NCBI GenBank assembly: GCA_949987705.1
Contig: OX465281.1
Coordinates: 224,411,978-224,475,977, forward strand
Direction: 5' to 3'
Source of the DNA: Thereva unica
Lineage: Eukaryota; Arthropoda; Insecta; Diptera; Therevidae
DNA: 64,000 bases
Shown: piece by piece, positions 28,991 to 41,110 of the stretch
How positions within the stretch are numbered: the first letter of the stretch is position 1
Layout of the letters: every line of letters begins with the position of its first letter
Translations under genes and position numbers: made by a program
Notes under the pieces: model-generated
The model's input: the letters and a program-made list of their open reading frames with translations, nothing else
Databases searched by the model: none
Told to the model about the DNA's origin: nothing

Positions 28991-29736
28991 AAAATTCTGG
29001 GTGGGTAAAATACACACCCGGAATTTGAGAATAAATGAGCGTGTTACATGAACAATGCCTCTGGTTCCGGCCCAAAATCGACGAATCTCACAAGATAAAA
29101 GAAAGCGTGTTCTGATCCTGGGTACCTAGTGATACCAGTCATAGCGCTGAGCTATCGTGCTCGAAACGATGGAAGTATTTTCTTAATCCTCCATTTCCAC
29201 TCAACATCTGGGTGAGGTCGTAACTCACTTCCTCACACTCCTTCGTAACCCATCGATTTATATTTGGGATACGTTTGAGGGTCCCCCGACTGACTCTTAA
29301 TAGACCTGTCTCACTTGCCTTGCCATTACGTTATATATACGAAGTGTGTCATCTGCCATCGCACTGACTTTGTCTTCCCTCAAACAAAGGTATTCTGGAT
29401 CATAGAGACACATGCCTTCTCTCGCTAGTATCTCTATAGGCACCCCGCGTCGTTGGATCTGGTCCTGTATACGCAGCGCGAAAGAAATTTAAGCTGGAGA
29501 CATATAACTGCGTACGTTGCGTTGGTGCGGGCAGAGATCGATATAATAGAAGTGTTTACATTCAAATGCAAACTGACATGTAGTAACGTAAACGGAACGC
29601 ACGCAACGCAAAAAATGGTCAACTTATAAATTTCCTCATTGTCAAATTCACCATAGTCTTAAATACCTAAACCCAAGCACACACAACAGGCACATGCACT
29701 CGTCGTCGTTTAGATTTTTGATTATTTAAAAAAACT
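28991..29736. other. No gene seen
   Basis: No recognisable coding content; may include further remains of the relic to its left. Confidence 0.35.
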
Positions 29737-29885
29737 AGTGGGATGTTGTGCCTAGAGACTAGCCACTAATTACGCTTTTTCATGGTGTTCTTTCCGCCAT
29801 CGAAAAAATCTAAGCAGTAACTAAATGGTTTTTGCAGTAATGTATTTGCATATTTTCGAACGAATTTACAAAAAAAACTTATTGT

Positions 29886-30181
29886 AATTGAGTTTCCCAG
29901 ATCCGACGGCGCGGAAGTGAGTGCGGATTTGACACTTTGCGATTCTCAAATTCGCAGTCGCGGATTCAATTCAATCAAAAATTCGGAGTGAAGACTCACA
30001 CGACTCACACCTGATGTCGGATTATCTTAGGCGTATTTGTGGTTTCAAATCCACAGAAAATTTGTTGCGGATCACACTTTTAAAGCACGGGAAATGTCAA
30101 AGAGAGATTCGCGGTTGCAGATTTGAGAATCGCAAAGTCTCAAATCCGCACTCACTTCCTACCCACTGGATCTGGGAATCG
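29886..30181. mobile_element. Nested inverted-repeat MITE, ~296 bp
   Basis: Ends TTCCCAGATCC and its complement. The terminal repeats extend about 60 bp through GAAGTGAGTGCGGATTTGA and CTTTGCGATTCTCAAAT with small gaps. The middle is rich in GATTCGC/GCGGAT motifs. The short + frame here (30014-30250) is not a gene. Confidence 0.75.
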
Positions 30182-30578
30182 AGGCCAATAAATCGAAAGT
30201 GTCAAATTGAAAAAAAAAAAAAAAAAAAAAAAAACACATCACACATGTAAACACTATATAATTATGTAAAACGAATCTAAACATTTTTCTATGGATTGGA
30301 GGCAAATCTAAAATCACTTTGCACAGCAGAATTAGGTGTATTATTTTACTTAAACATACATTATCGTTAAAAATTCAGCTTACCGCGCCTTTTGTATTAA
30401 TTTACACTTCAATTTAACTTTATTTTTTATTTTTAAAGAAAATATTATCATGCACGCACTTCACTTTTCTTTAAATGTAGAACATCTACTGAAAAACACA
30501 GGCACCTGTTTATCCATAGCATATATGCACGTGCACGCACACAAGTACCCCCACTTCGCAATGAGACCAACACCAATA

Positions 30579-30917
30579 ATTACCCGCCAAAAATATGAAA
30601 GAATTGATATATTTTAATTGCACCCCATCTATGACAAAGAATAGTAAACACCATCTATGGCAATATTACATTACTCTTCGTTTTACCTATGATTATCAAT
30701 TTCCATAAAATATACAAAATACATTTCATAAATAATAGAAAATCTGTTGTCATAAATCAGTTGTTTACTTCCTTCTAAAGTTTATACATATCTTGCATTG
30801 GAATGTACCTTTTTATGAAAGCATGAATAAATAGGTTTATTGCCACATTCCTACGAGTTAGAGTTTGGAGTAATGGGTTGGTGCTAGCTCGGGGTGCGAC
30901 AGGACCCGGGTTCGATA
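30579..30917. repeat. Inner arm, left, of the large inverted-repeat element
   Basis: Near-perfect complement of 31,353-31,692. Its inner end holds a tRNA-promoter-like stretch: GGAGTAATGGGTTGGTGC (box A-like) and GGGTTCGATAC (box B-like) at about 30,869-30,918. Confidence 0.8.
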
Positions 30918-31352
30918 CTGGTGATGGCCGCGTACTATTTTTTTTTTTAAGTTTGATGGTTTTGGTAGTGTTTGTTAAATACTTTGTTAAGTTTTAGATT
31001 ACGCAAAGTCTCACAACTTATAACCTACATAAGCCTTTAACAAAAACTTTGCAAGATTAATTATATATAGCGTTGGTCAGTGTAATACTTATGAATCTCC
31101 ATGGCCAAACTAGGATACAGCATTATGACAAAATTAAATCAATGCAACGTGAAATAAAAGTTTTAGCTAAAAACGGATTTGACTTATTTAGCTTATTATA
31201 GATTGAGTTATAGCTCACAATTGAATATGTCCCAAAGGTTTTAATTAGTCGCCGCTTTGAGATTTTATCATCAACGCAGGCTTCGTTTATTATACTAAAA
31301 TAAATCATCATAACTAAAAAAGCTAAAAAAAGGTACTTAAAAAATTCATCAA

Positions 31353-31692
31353 GAATCGAACCCTGGTCTTTTCGCACCCCGACCTAGCGCCTTCCCATTA
31401 CTCCCAACTCTAACTCGTAGGAATGTGGCAATAAACCTATTTATTCATGCTTTCATAAAAAGGTACATTCCAATGCAAGATATGTATAAACTTTAGAAGG
31501 AAGTAAACAACTGATTTATGACAACAGATTTTCTATTATTTATGAAATGTATTTTGTATATTTTATGGAAATTGATAATCATAGGTAAAACGAAGAGTAA
31601 TGTAATATTGCCATAGATGGTGTTCACTATTCTTTGTCATAGATGGGGTGCAATTAAAATATATCAATTCTCTCAAATTCTTGGCGGGCAAT
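31353..31692. repeat. Inner arm, right, of the large inverted-repeat element
   Basis: Complement of the left arm. On the - strand its tRNA-like part reads GGGAGTAATGGGAAGGCGC, then AGGGTTCGATTCT, a better box B than the left copy. Small differences between the arms are concentrated in this tRNA-like part. Confidence 0.8.
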
Positions 31693-31870
31693 TTTCAGCA
31701 GCATCTCCATGAAGGATGCGTTAGTTTTTCGATTTATTTGTTTGAATATTTTCGCAATTCTTCACAATCTTCACTTAATATATTGTCATCCAGACTGAAG
31801 TGTTATTCAATAGAAAGAATACCAAGAAAAAGCGTAATTAGTGGCTAGTCTCTAGGCACAACATCCCACT

Positions 31871-32310
31871 TTTGTTTTGTGATTCTGAAGAGATACATAC
31901 AAATTTAGTTAATAAAAACTTAAAAATATGCTTTTAAACAAAGGGCTGCAAAATTTTTTAGATATGGGGCAAATCGTTTGTAAAATTTTTGTAAAATATT
32001 GAAAATTCTGAGAAAAATCACTTCCTTATATTCATGGACTCTAAGGACGGTCTTAAATACATCGTTCGTGCAATTAAATTTATAAATTTTCATTCATTTC
32101 AGTAAGCGTTTATATGCCCGGATAAAAATTAGATATCTGCTTTTCGTTTTAAACCTACCAAATGTTTAAAAACTCAAGAAAATGATTTTTTTGCACTTTT
32201 AATTAAATAAATGTTTATGTTCTCCTGAGTATCATTATTAAATAATATAATTTAGTGAGAAATAGAATTAAAACATGCTACACCGGAGTAAAAAAAAAAA
32301 TTTATTTCAC
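31871..32310. other. No gene seen
   Basis: AT-rich unassigned sequence. Confidence 0.35.
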
Positions 32311-32390
32311 CATTTTGCGGTCGGGGATTGAACTTGGTTCGCCTGGAACCTGACTCCAGCGCCTTACCTCTAGGCTACCGATATAATGGA
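32311..32390 (-). other. tRNA-like relic
   Basis: On the - strand: GTAGCCTAGAGGTAAGGCGC (box A-like), CTGGAGTCAGGTTCCAG (an anticodon-arm-like hairpin) and GTTCAATCCCC (box B-like). Acceptor and T stems do not pair, so it is a tRNA-derived repeat head or a decayed tRNA copy, not a working gene. Confidence 0.5.
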
Positions 32391-32560
32391 CTTTATTAGA
32401 AATCTCTTTTTTGTTGTTAAATATACTTTTGTTGTTAAATATACTTCTGGTTGAAATTTCCAGACCATTTTCTCAGTTTTTGGTCTTTTGACCAAGAGCT
32501 ACATTTTGAGATATTTCCCAAGTCTGTATCTGCAGTACTTTCAGAGATGAAAGTAGGCTT

Positions 32561-32588
32561 CAGACGGACAGACGGACAGACGGACAGA
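32561..32588. repeat. (CGGACAGA)n short tandem repeat
   Basis: About 3.5 copies of an 8-bp unit, followed by T-rich sequence. Confidence 0.85.
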
Positions 32589-35500
32589 GCCTCTGTATAA
32601 GCTTTTTTTTTTGAAAAAGCTAAAACTAGACAGAACCCAAGCACGCAACTGTCTGTCAGCAAAAATACGCCGCATACACCGCAGCCACTGTATGCACGCA
32701 CGTATCTGTTGTCCACTTTTGTCTGGCCCACCATTTTCTCCTGTTACCCCTCTTTTTGCTGCTGCGTACTGCCTATACTGGTACTGCGTAAAGCTAGATT
32801 AAGCAACAGGAGACGCATGATTGATTTGGGCCCTCACGTTGGGCAGCATTCCTGTAAATCCTGCACAAATAGCGGCAGCTTTACCCACCAAGGCCTCCAA
32901 GGGTGTTTTAAAATTAGGATCGCAAGTGGCTCATAAATAGTGGTAAAAGTCAGGGAGGAATTCGGACAATACATATCTTGGATTTCGCGTTGACTTTCCC
33001 GATCCTAGGATTGAGAAGTGCACTTTCTGATCCGTTCAAATTTTTTGAATTCATTTCAAGACTCACATATTATTTGAAATCTTTTCAAAGCTACCTGGAG
33101 GCCTGGAGCCCTGCTGAAGGATCATTATTCAGCGCTTTTTCACATAGGTGAGTTTCAGCAGGAACAGGAAGCGCCTATTGCTGATATTCCTATTAATGGT
33201 AAAAAATTTGCGGCTTCATAACTATTCGTATAATTTATTTGACAGTGCATATCAAATCATTAAGCTTCAGTTAGTCTATCATCGAGCAAGTAGTGTAAAA
33301 CTGGTTTTGGACAGTCTTAAATGGAAGTCGAACTTGGTAGCGCCCATCGTTGCATCTTGTGACATTGTTGGCGAAGTGGGCTTCGCACTGTGCCTCTTTT
33401 TTGGTTCTAGAAGGAAGTTCCTCCAATTTTCAAAACGTCCTCAAATCGCTATCGGGGATTATTTGTGTAAAGAATGTTTCTAGTCTTGGATCTCCTTACT
33501 TCATACAAACACTCTATTCTGTACTACTGAAGTTCCATCGTTGTCCTTTCATAACCCGTGCATGATAATATTGGAAATTATGTCGGCTCCCAAGAGGAGG
33601 TGGAACGTTGGATCTGCTAATTGGAGTCCTTCCAGGTGGGTCCAGGATAATGTTTAAAGTTCAGGACTCGTCTTATAACTATGTAATCAAGAAGAGGCGA
33701 GGCATAAATAACCAATAGGCACCGCAAAATTATAAGATTTTAATAAATTATCGCGATAAAATTACCATAAAAATCACACAATTTAAAACCTAATTATGTT
33801 AATTATTCCCCTGTCAATATAATTCCTGCAAAAAAAGTGAAATGAAAACATTTTAAAAAAAAAATAATTAAATTTATCACAATTATAAAAAAACATTATT
33901 TTGTATAAGCGCCGCTCTCGGCCGTTCCACAACGGATTACACTCATCAATCTTATTATGACACGAAAAGCATTAAGAGATTTTCTACGTGAAACTTTCCA
34001 ACTTCTCACAAAATAAAAGGAAAATTTCTTGGGAAAACATTCACCGCGACTCGCCACCCCCGCCCCGCACCCCGCCGAGAACATTCAATATCTTGAAGGA
34101 AATCAATTCAAGTTTCACAAAGCTGACAATGTCTCACATTACGAAAGTTTCTTATTGGCCTCGAATCCTTGTTGTTTTCCTCTGTCGACTTCATAAGTGA
34201 TGCCCTATGAAAAGGATCCTGGCGAAGTGTTGAGAACGAAATTACTTTCGTCTTATCTTTCTTCCTTGAATGTTAATTTAAGTGCACTCGTAATGAAAGC
34301 TCTTCGTTAGCAAGAACAATGTCAGGAAAATAATGATTTTGTTTAGAAACAGAGGGCGGAGGGTTAGGGTGGTGCTTTGTAAACAGTTTAGCGTAGATAT
34401 CGTAAACATAATGAGTTTACACTTTCCGAAATTTTCGGTGCTGTTCATAAAAAAAAGTTTTCTATATTAAAGCACTTCCCGTGAGGTCAATTTATGGTTG
34501 CCGAAAATTTATACAAGAACAAAGTGAAAATTATTTCGTAAATTAATTTAAACACCGGAAGCAACAGAAGCAACAGAAGCAAGAGAAGCAACTTAGTTAC
34601 AGCAAGACAAACTTTCAAACTTGAGACACGTACAGTCTGTTTATTTAAGGTGATGAATGCGTAAACGTGGAACAGTTTATTTGTTTGTAAAGTGCACCTT
34701 CTGCTATCACCTGCTTGTTTTACATTTATTCGTGCTCGACGGAATCACACCAGAGCACTACTTTTCATCTTATGTATATGTGCGGACAAACTTAAGTGGT
34801 GTAGCCTCCGTATTATGTCAAGTGTCTGGAGGCGTTAAGATACTCTTCTTCCATATCCTTTTGTCGTCCCTTTTCATTTGTCTGCCTGCACATGTGACAT
34901 TAACGTATAGTATGGTTATTGTTAAAGGATACGGAGTCTTTGGTCGAAAGCAGCTGCAGATGTCTTTATTGAAGATGATGCAGTTTTAAAAGCATATTGT
35001 ATATAAAGAAAGGAAAGGAGAAAATATATCGAGAACATTATTTTTCCGTATACGAAAGGAGTAATTCAATTCTTTTTATTATTGGATTGCTACACATAAT
35101 GTTTTTTATTATTTTGCCAGGACGACGGGAAGGTGTTCTTGCTGAGTAAAAGTTAAAGCTATACAACTCTTTTATCAAGATACCACTTTTATTTTAATAT
35201 ATTTTTGGATCCTCTAAAAAATCTATTAATTTAATAACGGCTGCAATTCCAAAAGTTTTCTTACCCTGTTTTTCAGTGTTTTTGATATTAAAAATATGGA
35301 AAAATTACGTACCTGGAAAGAAAAGAAATGAAAGCGTTAAAAATATATTTTTATTTAAAGTATTTAATTTGAAGATATTAAAACTAAATAAAAGGCGCTG
35401 CATGTCTACCTTGCGAAGTGAATATCTTTCATGATAAATGATTAAGTAACCCTTGATACCTACAGGTTTTGAAACCAATATCAGTCGTGTCGATGGTATT

Positions 35501-36889
35501 TGCCATATCGTAAGAGACATGTCGAGGGGAAAAAACTAGAACAAGGCTGTGGTGATGTCTCCCTGTCGATGGAAAACTGTCTCTGATAAGGCAAATTGTC
35601 TCGAACTGACTTTTTTTTTCAATCGACTTACTGCGACCTGCTGTTCATAAACAAAAACATCACGTCTGCCCCTACCCGTGTCGCCAGGATCACACAGGCA
35701 CGAATTTGTTCTTTCCCTATTCTACAAAAATTTGTAAGTCCTAGGAATTGAGAGTGAGTCCGAGAGGAATTGATGATACAATTGGCAAGGCATGACGGCA
35801 GTCAAAATTAAATAAGGTCTCTTCATAGCGTACAATACCAGGATTCTCCGAGTGAACCGCTCCGTCGAGAGTAGATAGGTATAGAAGTTTTCAAACGCCG
35901 TGACACAAATAATTTGAAGGGTTCTGCGCACCTCGTTGCCCAATTTCATAAATTTTGCTCTATCATTTCCCCTCTTTTTACTTAAAAAGGCAACAAACGC
36001 AGAAAAAACTCAACAAAATAATTTGGGAAGGGATGTGCGCATGCCGGATGAATAAAGTTAAGTAATCTTTATATGTATTGAGCAAAGCTTTTAAATACAT
36101 GTAAAACTCCTGCTCAACCAAGTCAGTTTATCCATCGTAATAAGCATAATTTTACTATAATTATGCGAAATATTTCTCATCCCTAAATTTAAAATAAATT
36201 AAAAGAATTGCTGGAAAAATTTCTTTTAAAGATATGAGCATTTTCATTCATAAATTGAGAGTTCTCCGCAGCAGCAAGCAACACAACCTCCCCAGGCAGA
36301 AGCGCGTTTGCGACTGGAGGAAAATGTCAAAAATCTAGTAATCAAAGTGATAAAAACACAAATTTCGTATTTTTTAGTAGAAATTACTACAAATTATTTC
36401 TGTGGCATATGTGTAAAATATAAAAACCTTAAAATAAAAAAAATATATAAAAACGGGTGTTTTTCAGTCATAATTTGTAAATTTTTTAAATAATCTTTGA
36501 AGTCCCAGAAAAATACACCTCCCTTTAGCAATACGCAGTCGCGACTGATTACATGGCAGCAAGTGATTTGATAGGAGGAGTTAAGTGAAGCTTTTGTCTG
36601 AACTTTTAAACATTTTTAAGAGCTTAGCTGGGGAACAACTAAACGAGGTTTGAAAACAACTATACATCATACTAAGGAATTTCTGTGAATTCATCAACAC
36701 ACAAGTTAAATCACCACTCTCAAAAGTGACTAGGCAAAATGCAAACAGGGCCCTAAACCTTATCGGTCGTTTCCCTCCACCCTAAGTCCTCTTGTCGTTT
36801 TTTCGAAAATTTAACTCTTTCGAAGTTACTCAAGGTCAAAGTCTGCAAAAATCATTTTTTGGCAAAAAATCATTCACGCATTTAGCACA
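32589..36889. other. No gene recognised
   Basis: Many short frames on both strands with no recognisable motif or family (for example 33148-33483, 34657-34989, 35722-35949). A 9-bp repeat (GAAGCAACA)n is at about 34,558-34,591. The composition is less uniform than in the relics, so this may be unique host intergenic or intronic DNA. Confidence 0.4.
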
Positions 36890-37069
36890 ACAATGAAGGC
36901 AGTAAAAAATATTTTCAATCTTTTCTCACCAGCAGATATCTGAGTTTGAATTGATTTGATTACTATCTCTTTGATCAGCATTCATAGCTCGTTGAGCCAG
37001 TTAGAGCTGGGTTTCGATCATTGACAAGTGTGGTACTTCTTCTTTTTCATCGAATAGCACCAACTTCTT
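36890..37069 (-). pseudogene. Second Helitron helicase fragment
   Basis: On the - strand this matches the DNA at 20,570-20,720: GAAGAAGTACCACACTTGTC, then TGGCTCAACGAGCTATGAAT, then TCAGATATCTG are shared. It covers only the segment before Walker A, with a stop (…QL*LAQRAMNA…). Unlike the copy at 20.6 kb it does not continue into the C-terminal helicase part. Confidence 0.75.
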
Positions 37070-37299
37070 CTAATATGTGGAATGCGTGCACCTGATTAAA
37101 TCCAATTTCCAGTTGCCTATCCCGCACTTTTTTCTCCAAGCTGCTGTTCCCTCTCAAGGAAACTTTTCAAGCACTATTGTATTCTCCAATCAGCTCACTC
37201 TCGTTACGGAAAGGCATATACTATAGCAACAAACTATAAAAGTAAGCTTGAAATTTGGTACGCGTACAACGGCTGGTGTATTTCTTATTGTTATTTTCA

Positions 37300-37830
37300 T
37301 GTTTGGCTCCTAACAACCCGAAAACCCGTAGAAAGCATGGTAAACGCAGACGTAGTCGTAAAGTCAACGCTGCGGATGCCGCCCCTGCAAACCCCCCTAC
37401 TATTCCGTCTGTCCCCACCCCCTCATTCGCAATGGTCTCAGACTATACCCCAGAAGCGGATCCGGCAACAACTTCTTCTGTTTATGTCATTGAACCGTCG
37501 GGCACAGGGGATGCTGAGTCTTCGGCAACCTGCGCCAATTTGATAACGGTACCCAGACCGCGAAATACTTTCATTTCGCGTTTCTCCCCTGAAACCACGT
37601 GCGAGGCAATTAAAGAATACCTTAGGGCTAAAGCTATTAATCCTGCTACAGTTTCCTGAAGGGAGATCAGCAATGTTTCCAAACCGGTTGCGTCTTTCGT
37701 CCTGACTGCACCGCTGAAAAGCTTTTAGACACGACGTTTTGGCCTCCTGGTGCCTTTTCACAGCGTATTTCTGACACTTTACAGATTTCAAAAAACTTAA
37801 GACGCTTTCCCTCTATTACCAAAACGTGAG
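37300..37830 (+). pseudogene. Non-LTR retrotransposon ORF1 relic
   Basis: Basic start (RRKHGKRRRSRK), a Pro/Thr/Ser-rich middle, then FISRFSPETTCEAIKEYLRA and, after a stop and a frame change, SKPVASFVLTAP and TTFWPPGAF. The 'SRFSP.T....I..Y', 'SFK/FVL' and 'FWP.G' series is typical of ORF1 proteins of Jockey/CR1-type elements, which bind the element RNA. The open frame is reported from a TTG at 37,255 and has no ATG before the basic region, so the true start is lost or further upstream. A diverged second copy is at 62,440-63,010. Confidence 0.75.
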
Positions 37831-38461
37831 GGGAATCAGATCCAAAACCCAAGATGAGTTTCTGTCGACTTCGGCCAGCGATTTCGATATAATCGCTTTT
37901 ACAGAAACATGGTTACATAGTGGAATTCTGAATGCCGAACTTTTCGATACCTCATTCCAAGTTTTTCGGAGGGATAGATATATTGACTCGGAGGCTCGTG
38001 GAGGTGGTGTACTACTTGCCTGTAGTAACCCTCTCAACTGTTGCTTAATAACGCTTCCTAATTTTTCAAACTCTCTGGACATTGAGATCCTCGCTCTTAA
38101 AGTCTCCCTTGTCCAGAACAACCTATTTTTAATTTGCTGTTACATCCCACCAGATATGTTCAGCACTCTTGACGATAGAGGTCAAAACCTCTACGATATT
38201 CTAATCTCTTGCACAAATCATATCCTAGATATGATGGATCCCAAAGACGAACTCCTACTCGTAGGCGATTTTAACTTACCCAATGTGAAATGGGTAACTT
38301 GCGATAATGACGATAACTACCTTCCTGAAAACAACCTTAATTCTAGGGAATCCAGCTTTCTGGATTCCTTATTTTCTTGCGGTTTGTGCCAAATGAGCGG
38401 TTTGTGCTATTTTCGGAAGGCGGTTAGATCTTGTATTCTTTTCCGAGCCAGACAACATTAA
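37826..38461 (+). pseudogene. Non-LTR ORF2, AP-type endonuclease part
   Basis: 211 residues in one frame: FLSTSASDFDIIAFTETWL (N-terminal endonuclease block, Glu in TETWL), RRDRYIDSEARGGGVLLA, then LLLVGDFNLPNVKW (GDFN motif). The SDH block and the end of the domain follow in another frame (from 38,484, PVDKYHPPLLLSY, with H of the SDH/DKYH position). This is a reasonably preserved domain from an element of the Jockey/CR1 group, but frameshifted before its end. Confidence 0.8.
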
Positions 38462-38483
38462 TGTTGAGCCTAGCTCAATTGTC

Positions 38484-40156
38484 TTGTCGCCTGTCGATAA
38501 GTATCACCCTCCTCTCCTACTGAGCTATTGTTCTACTTTTAACAATAAGCTAATCCCAGAGGAGTCAACCTTTACCTTCAACTTTAAAAAAGCCAACCTC
38601 GAAGAACTCTCAACCAAGCTCACTTCGGTTGATTTCAACTTGTTGCTCTCGTCTAATGAGTTGGATGACCTTCGCATTCTGTGTTCCTATTGAGCTGTTA
38701 AAGTCGTCCAGATCAACCTCCCCGTGGTACAACAATGAGTTGAGACGTACCAAAAACTTGAAGAATTAACTCTGGAAAACCTACCTAAAAAGGAAAGACA
38801 CTGTGAGTTTCCATGTATTTCTCAATATCTATGACCATTTTCATGCCCTCTCCGAAGCCCTCTATAAAGAGTACCTCAGGAACATGGAAAGTAAAGTGCA
38901 TGATGATCCCTTTCAATTTATCAACACTAAGAAAAAAGTTGATAACTACCCTTACACCATGCAATACGAGAACTCTCTTAGCTCTAATTCATCCGAGATT
39001 TGTGACAAATTTGCATCATTCTTCCTTAAATCTTTCTCGTCCCCCGTCTTCCAACCAGATGAAGACAATTTTCGACATATCAATGCAATTCAAACGGCTC
39101 AAAGCTTATCCCTGTCTATAACCAGGGAAGATGTATTGAAACATATAAATGAACTTCCGCAGGATTTCTCGTCCGGCCCTGATGGAGTTCCTCCTGCTGT
39201 TCTAAAATCCTGTGCAGGGGCCCTACTGTCTCCTCTTCTATGTTTATTTCAAAAATCCCTAAATAAAGGGCGCTTCCCAACCTTATGGAAGAACTCTTTT
39301 ATAATACCTGTCCATAAAAAAGGCTGTAAAAACGAAATATCTAATTATAGGCCAATTGCGAAGTTATCGTCTATACCAAAACTCTTCGAATCTATTATTT
39401 ATTCTGCTATCGCCCCTATCTGCAAGAGGCTTATCTCAACAAACCAGCATGGTTTTCTTGCAGCCCGTTCCACTACTACTAATTTACTGGAGTTCTCTTC
39501 ACACACAATTAGAGGCTTTGTCACTGGCTGCCAAACTGACTGTGTCTATACAGACTTTAGTAAGGCTTTCGACAAGCTCTCCCACTCTATTAGTTCTTAA
39601 ACTAAAGAAATTAGGCTTTCCGAATGCCCTTGTGGTATGGTTCCAGTCGTACTTAGCCGATAGAACCTACCAGGTTCTATTCCGCGGAGTCAAATCTAAG
39701 AATATCGAAGCGTCCTCTGGAGTCCCGCAAGGTAGTCATCTTGGCCCTCTCCTTCTTATTTTATCAATTGACGATATTGTTATCCAGCTAAGGCACTGTA
39801 AAATCCTTATTTACGCTGAAGACATCAAACTGTATCGCCACATAAGGAGTATAGAGGATTGCAAACTTCTGCAAGCAAATCTAAACACCTTCTATTCTTT
39901 GTGTTCCAACGTTATATTCGTTCATCGACTGATGAATGACAAGGTGGACTCTGGTTTCTTAAGAAGCCGCGCGTCATTTAGAGTGAATAACTACAACCTG
40001 AGAGGTGAACCTCTCTTGCACATGAATTCCTCTAACACCAATTATGGCATTTTCGAACCCGTTAATCGCATGCTTATAAATACTAACAACAATAGGAGTG
40101 TTAGCTTGCTAACTAGTGAAGTTGTCCTTAAAAGGACCCTTCTCAATGTGGCGTGA
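38484..40156 (+). pseudogene. Non-LTR ORF2, linker and reverse transcriptase part
   Basis: Three successive frames. 38803-39600 has the RT entry (EDVLKHINELPQDFSSGPDG, then FPTLWKNSFIIPVHKKG, NYRPIAKLSSIPKLFE, TNQHGFLAARST and YTDFSKAFDKLSH with the first catalytic Asp). After a frameshift near 39,590 the rest is in frame 2: SGVPQGSHLGPLLLILSIDD, then IYAEDIKLY in place of YADD, then a C-terminal segment with RLMNDKVDSGFLRSRASFRV. The YAED change removes one catalytic Asp. Together with 37,300-38,461 this makes one nearly full-length, inactive element of about 2.9 kb or more. Confidence 0.85.
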
Positions 40157-40500
40157 CTCTCTGCGTGCCTCACTCCCCTTTTTAGTTTTGCATGCTTCTC
40201 TGTTTGATGCTTTTGATCTTTTGTGTTTTTTAATATTTTATGTTTGCATGTCTCAGCTGAGCCACGACGGCAGTGGTAAATTGTTTCTCAGCCCTGCTGA
40301 GAAGTGCACCTTCTGAGCTAGAAGGTTAACTCGTATATATGTTGTCTCTAAGTGTAATAAGACGCCTCTTTGTTTTTTTTTTATGTTGTTCATACAAATC
40401 TGCATCAGCATTATCTTCATTGGTTTGTGCTGGTTTTGCGTAGTATGGATCTAATAATATTGCAACTTCGAATAAGGGCATGATGCTGAAGATGTAGTCC
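40157..40500. other. 3' remains of the non-LTR element, no gene
   Basis: Contains CTCAGCTGAGCC...CTCAGCCCTGCTGAG, a small stem-loop-capable stretch, likely 3' UTR. No poly-A tail identified. Confidence 0.35.
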
Positions 40501-40699
40501 GGATGTTCGGTTGGGTTTTTTTTTTTCGAAATCGAATTGTAATTGCCAAAATCGTATTTTGGATATTCAAATTTTGATCAGAATTTATTTGTGTCATTTG
40601 TGCTCATTAAAACCCCCGGTACCAATTTTCAATGGAATCGGAACACAATTGCAAAATTCGTCCGACATATTGATTTTTTTAACTTCCCAGTATGGGTAA

Positions 40700-41110
40700 G
40701 TTATTGTAATCGGTCCGAAAATTGAAATCGAAATTTTCAACGTATTTTCATTTTTCAAGTTCCCAAGAGCATTTCAAGCAAAAACTTGGGAAAAAGTATG
40801 TGTGTGTGTGTGTGCGTACGTATGTGGTCATTTTTTCCTGCACGATATCACGTGAACCAAAAAAGATAACGACTTCGTTGAGGTGTGGTTCGAAGCGTAT
40901 TATCGGAAATATGATCTGAAAAGATTTTTTTAAAATTTGGTCCACCCGTTTTTGGTTTAAATGACATAAGTGATTTTTGTACCTTTACGATACCGCGCGA
41001 ACCAAAAACTATATAGACTTCTTTGAGGTGCCGAGAGAAAAATATTAACGGAAAATGCTCTGATAAAAATTTCACAGCATTCGGTCGGGCCTTTTTTGTT
41101 CAAATGGAAA
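40700..41110. repeat. Degenerate tandem repeat of ~130 bp with a short (TG)n
   Basis: Three imperfect units with GATATCACG(T/C)GAACCAAAAA, then CTTC(G/T)TTGAGGTG and a 'CGGAAA' ending. A (TG)n run is at 40,799-40,815. Overlapping - strand frames (40748-41075) are read-through of the repeat. Confidence 0.5.

Larger units (their letters stand above)
29737..31870. mobile_element. Large inverted-repeat element with tRNA-like segments in both inner arms
   Basis: Outer ends: AGTGGGATGTTGTGCCTAGA from 29,737 and its complement ending at 31,870, inverted repeat about 45-58 bp. Inner arms of about 340 bp (30,579-30,917 and 31,353-31,692) are nearly perfect complements. The loop between arms is about 435 bp. 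The left side is longer because of inserted sequence, including the element at 29,886-30,181 and a poly-A run (30,209-30,233). No transposase frame is seen. No clear target duplication. The class is unknown. Confidence 0.75.

Noticed and set aside
30869..30920. Functional tRNA gene
   Set aside because: No full cloverleaf; the arm copy at 31.35-31.41 kb differs in just this part.
34657..34989. 110-aa + strand frame with hydrophobic stretches
   Set aside because: No recognisable family, no promoter or poly(A) context, and length is within chance for a 64-kb AT-rich window.
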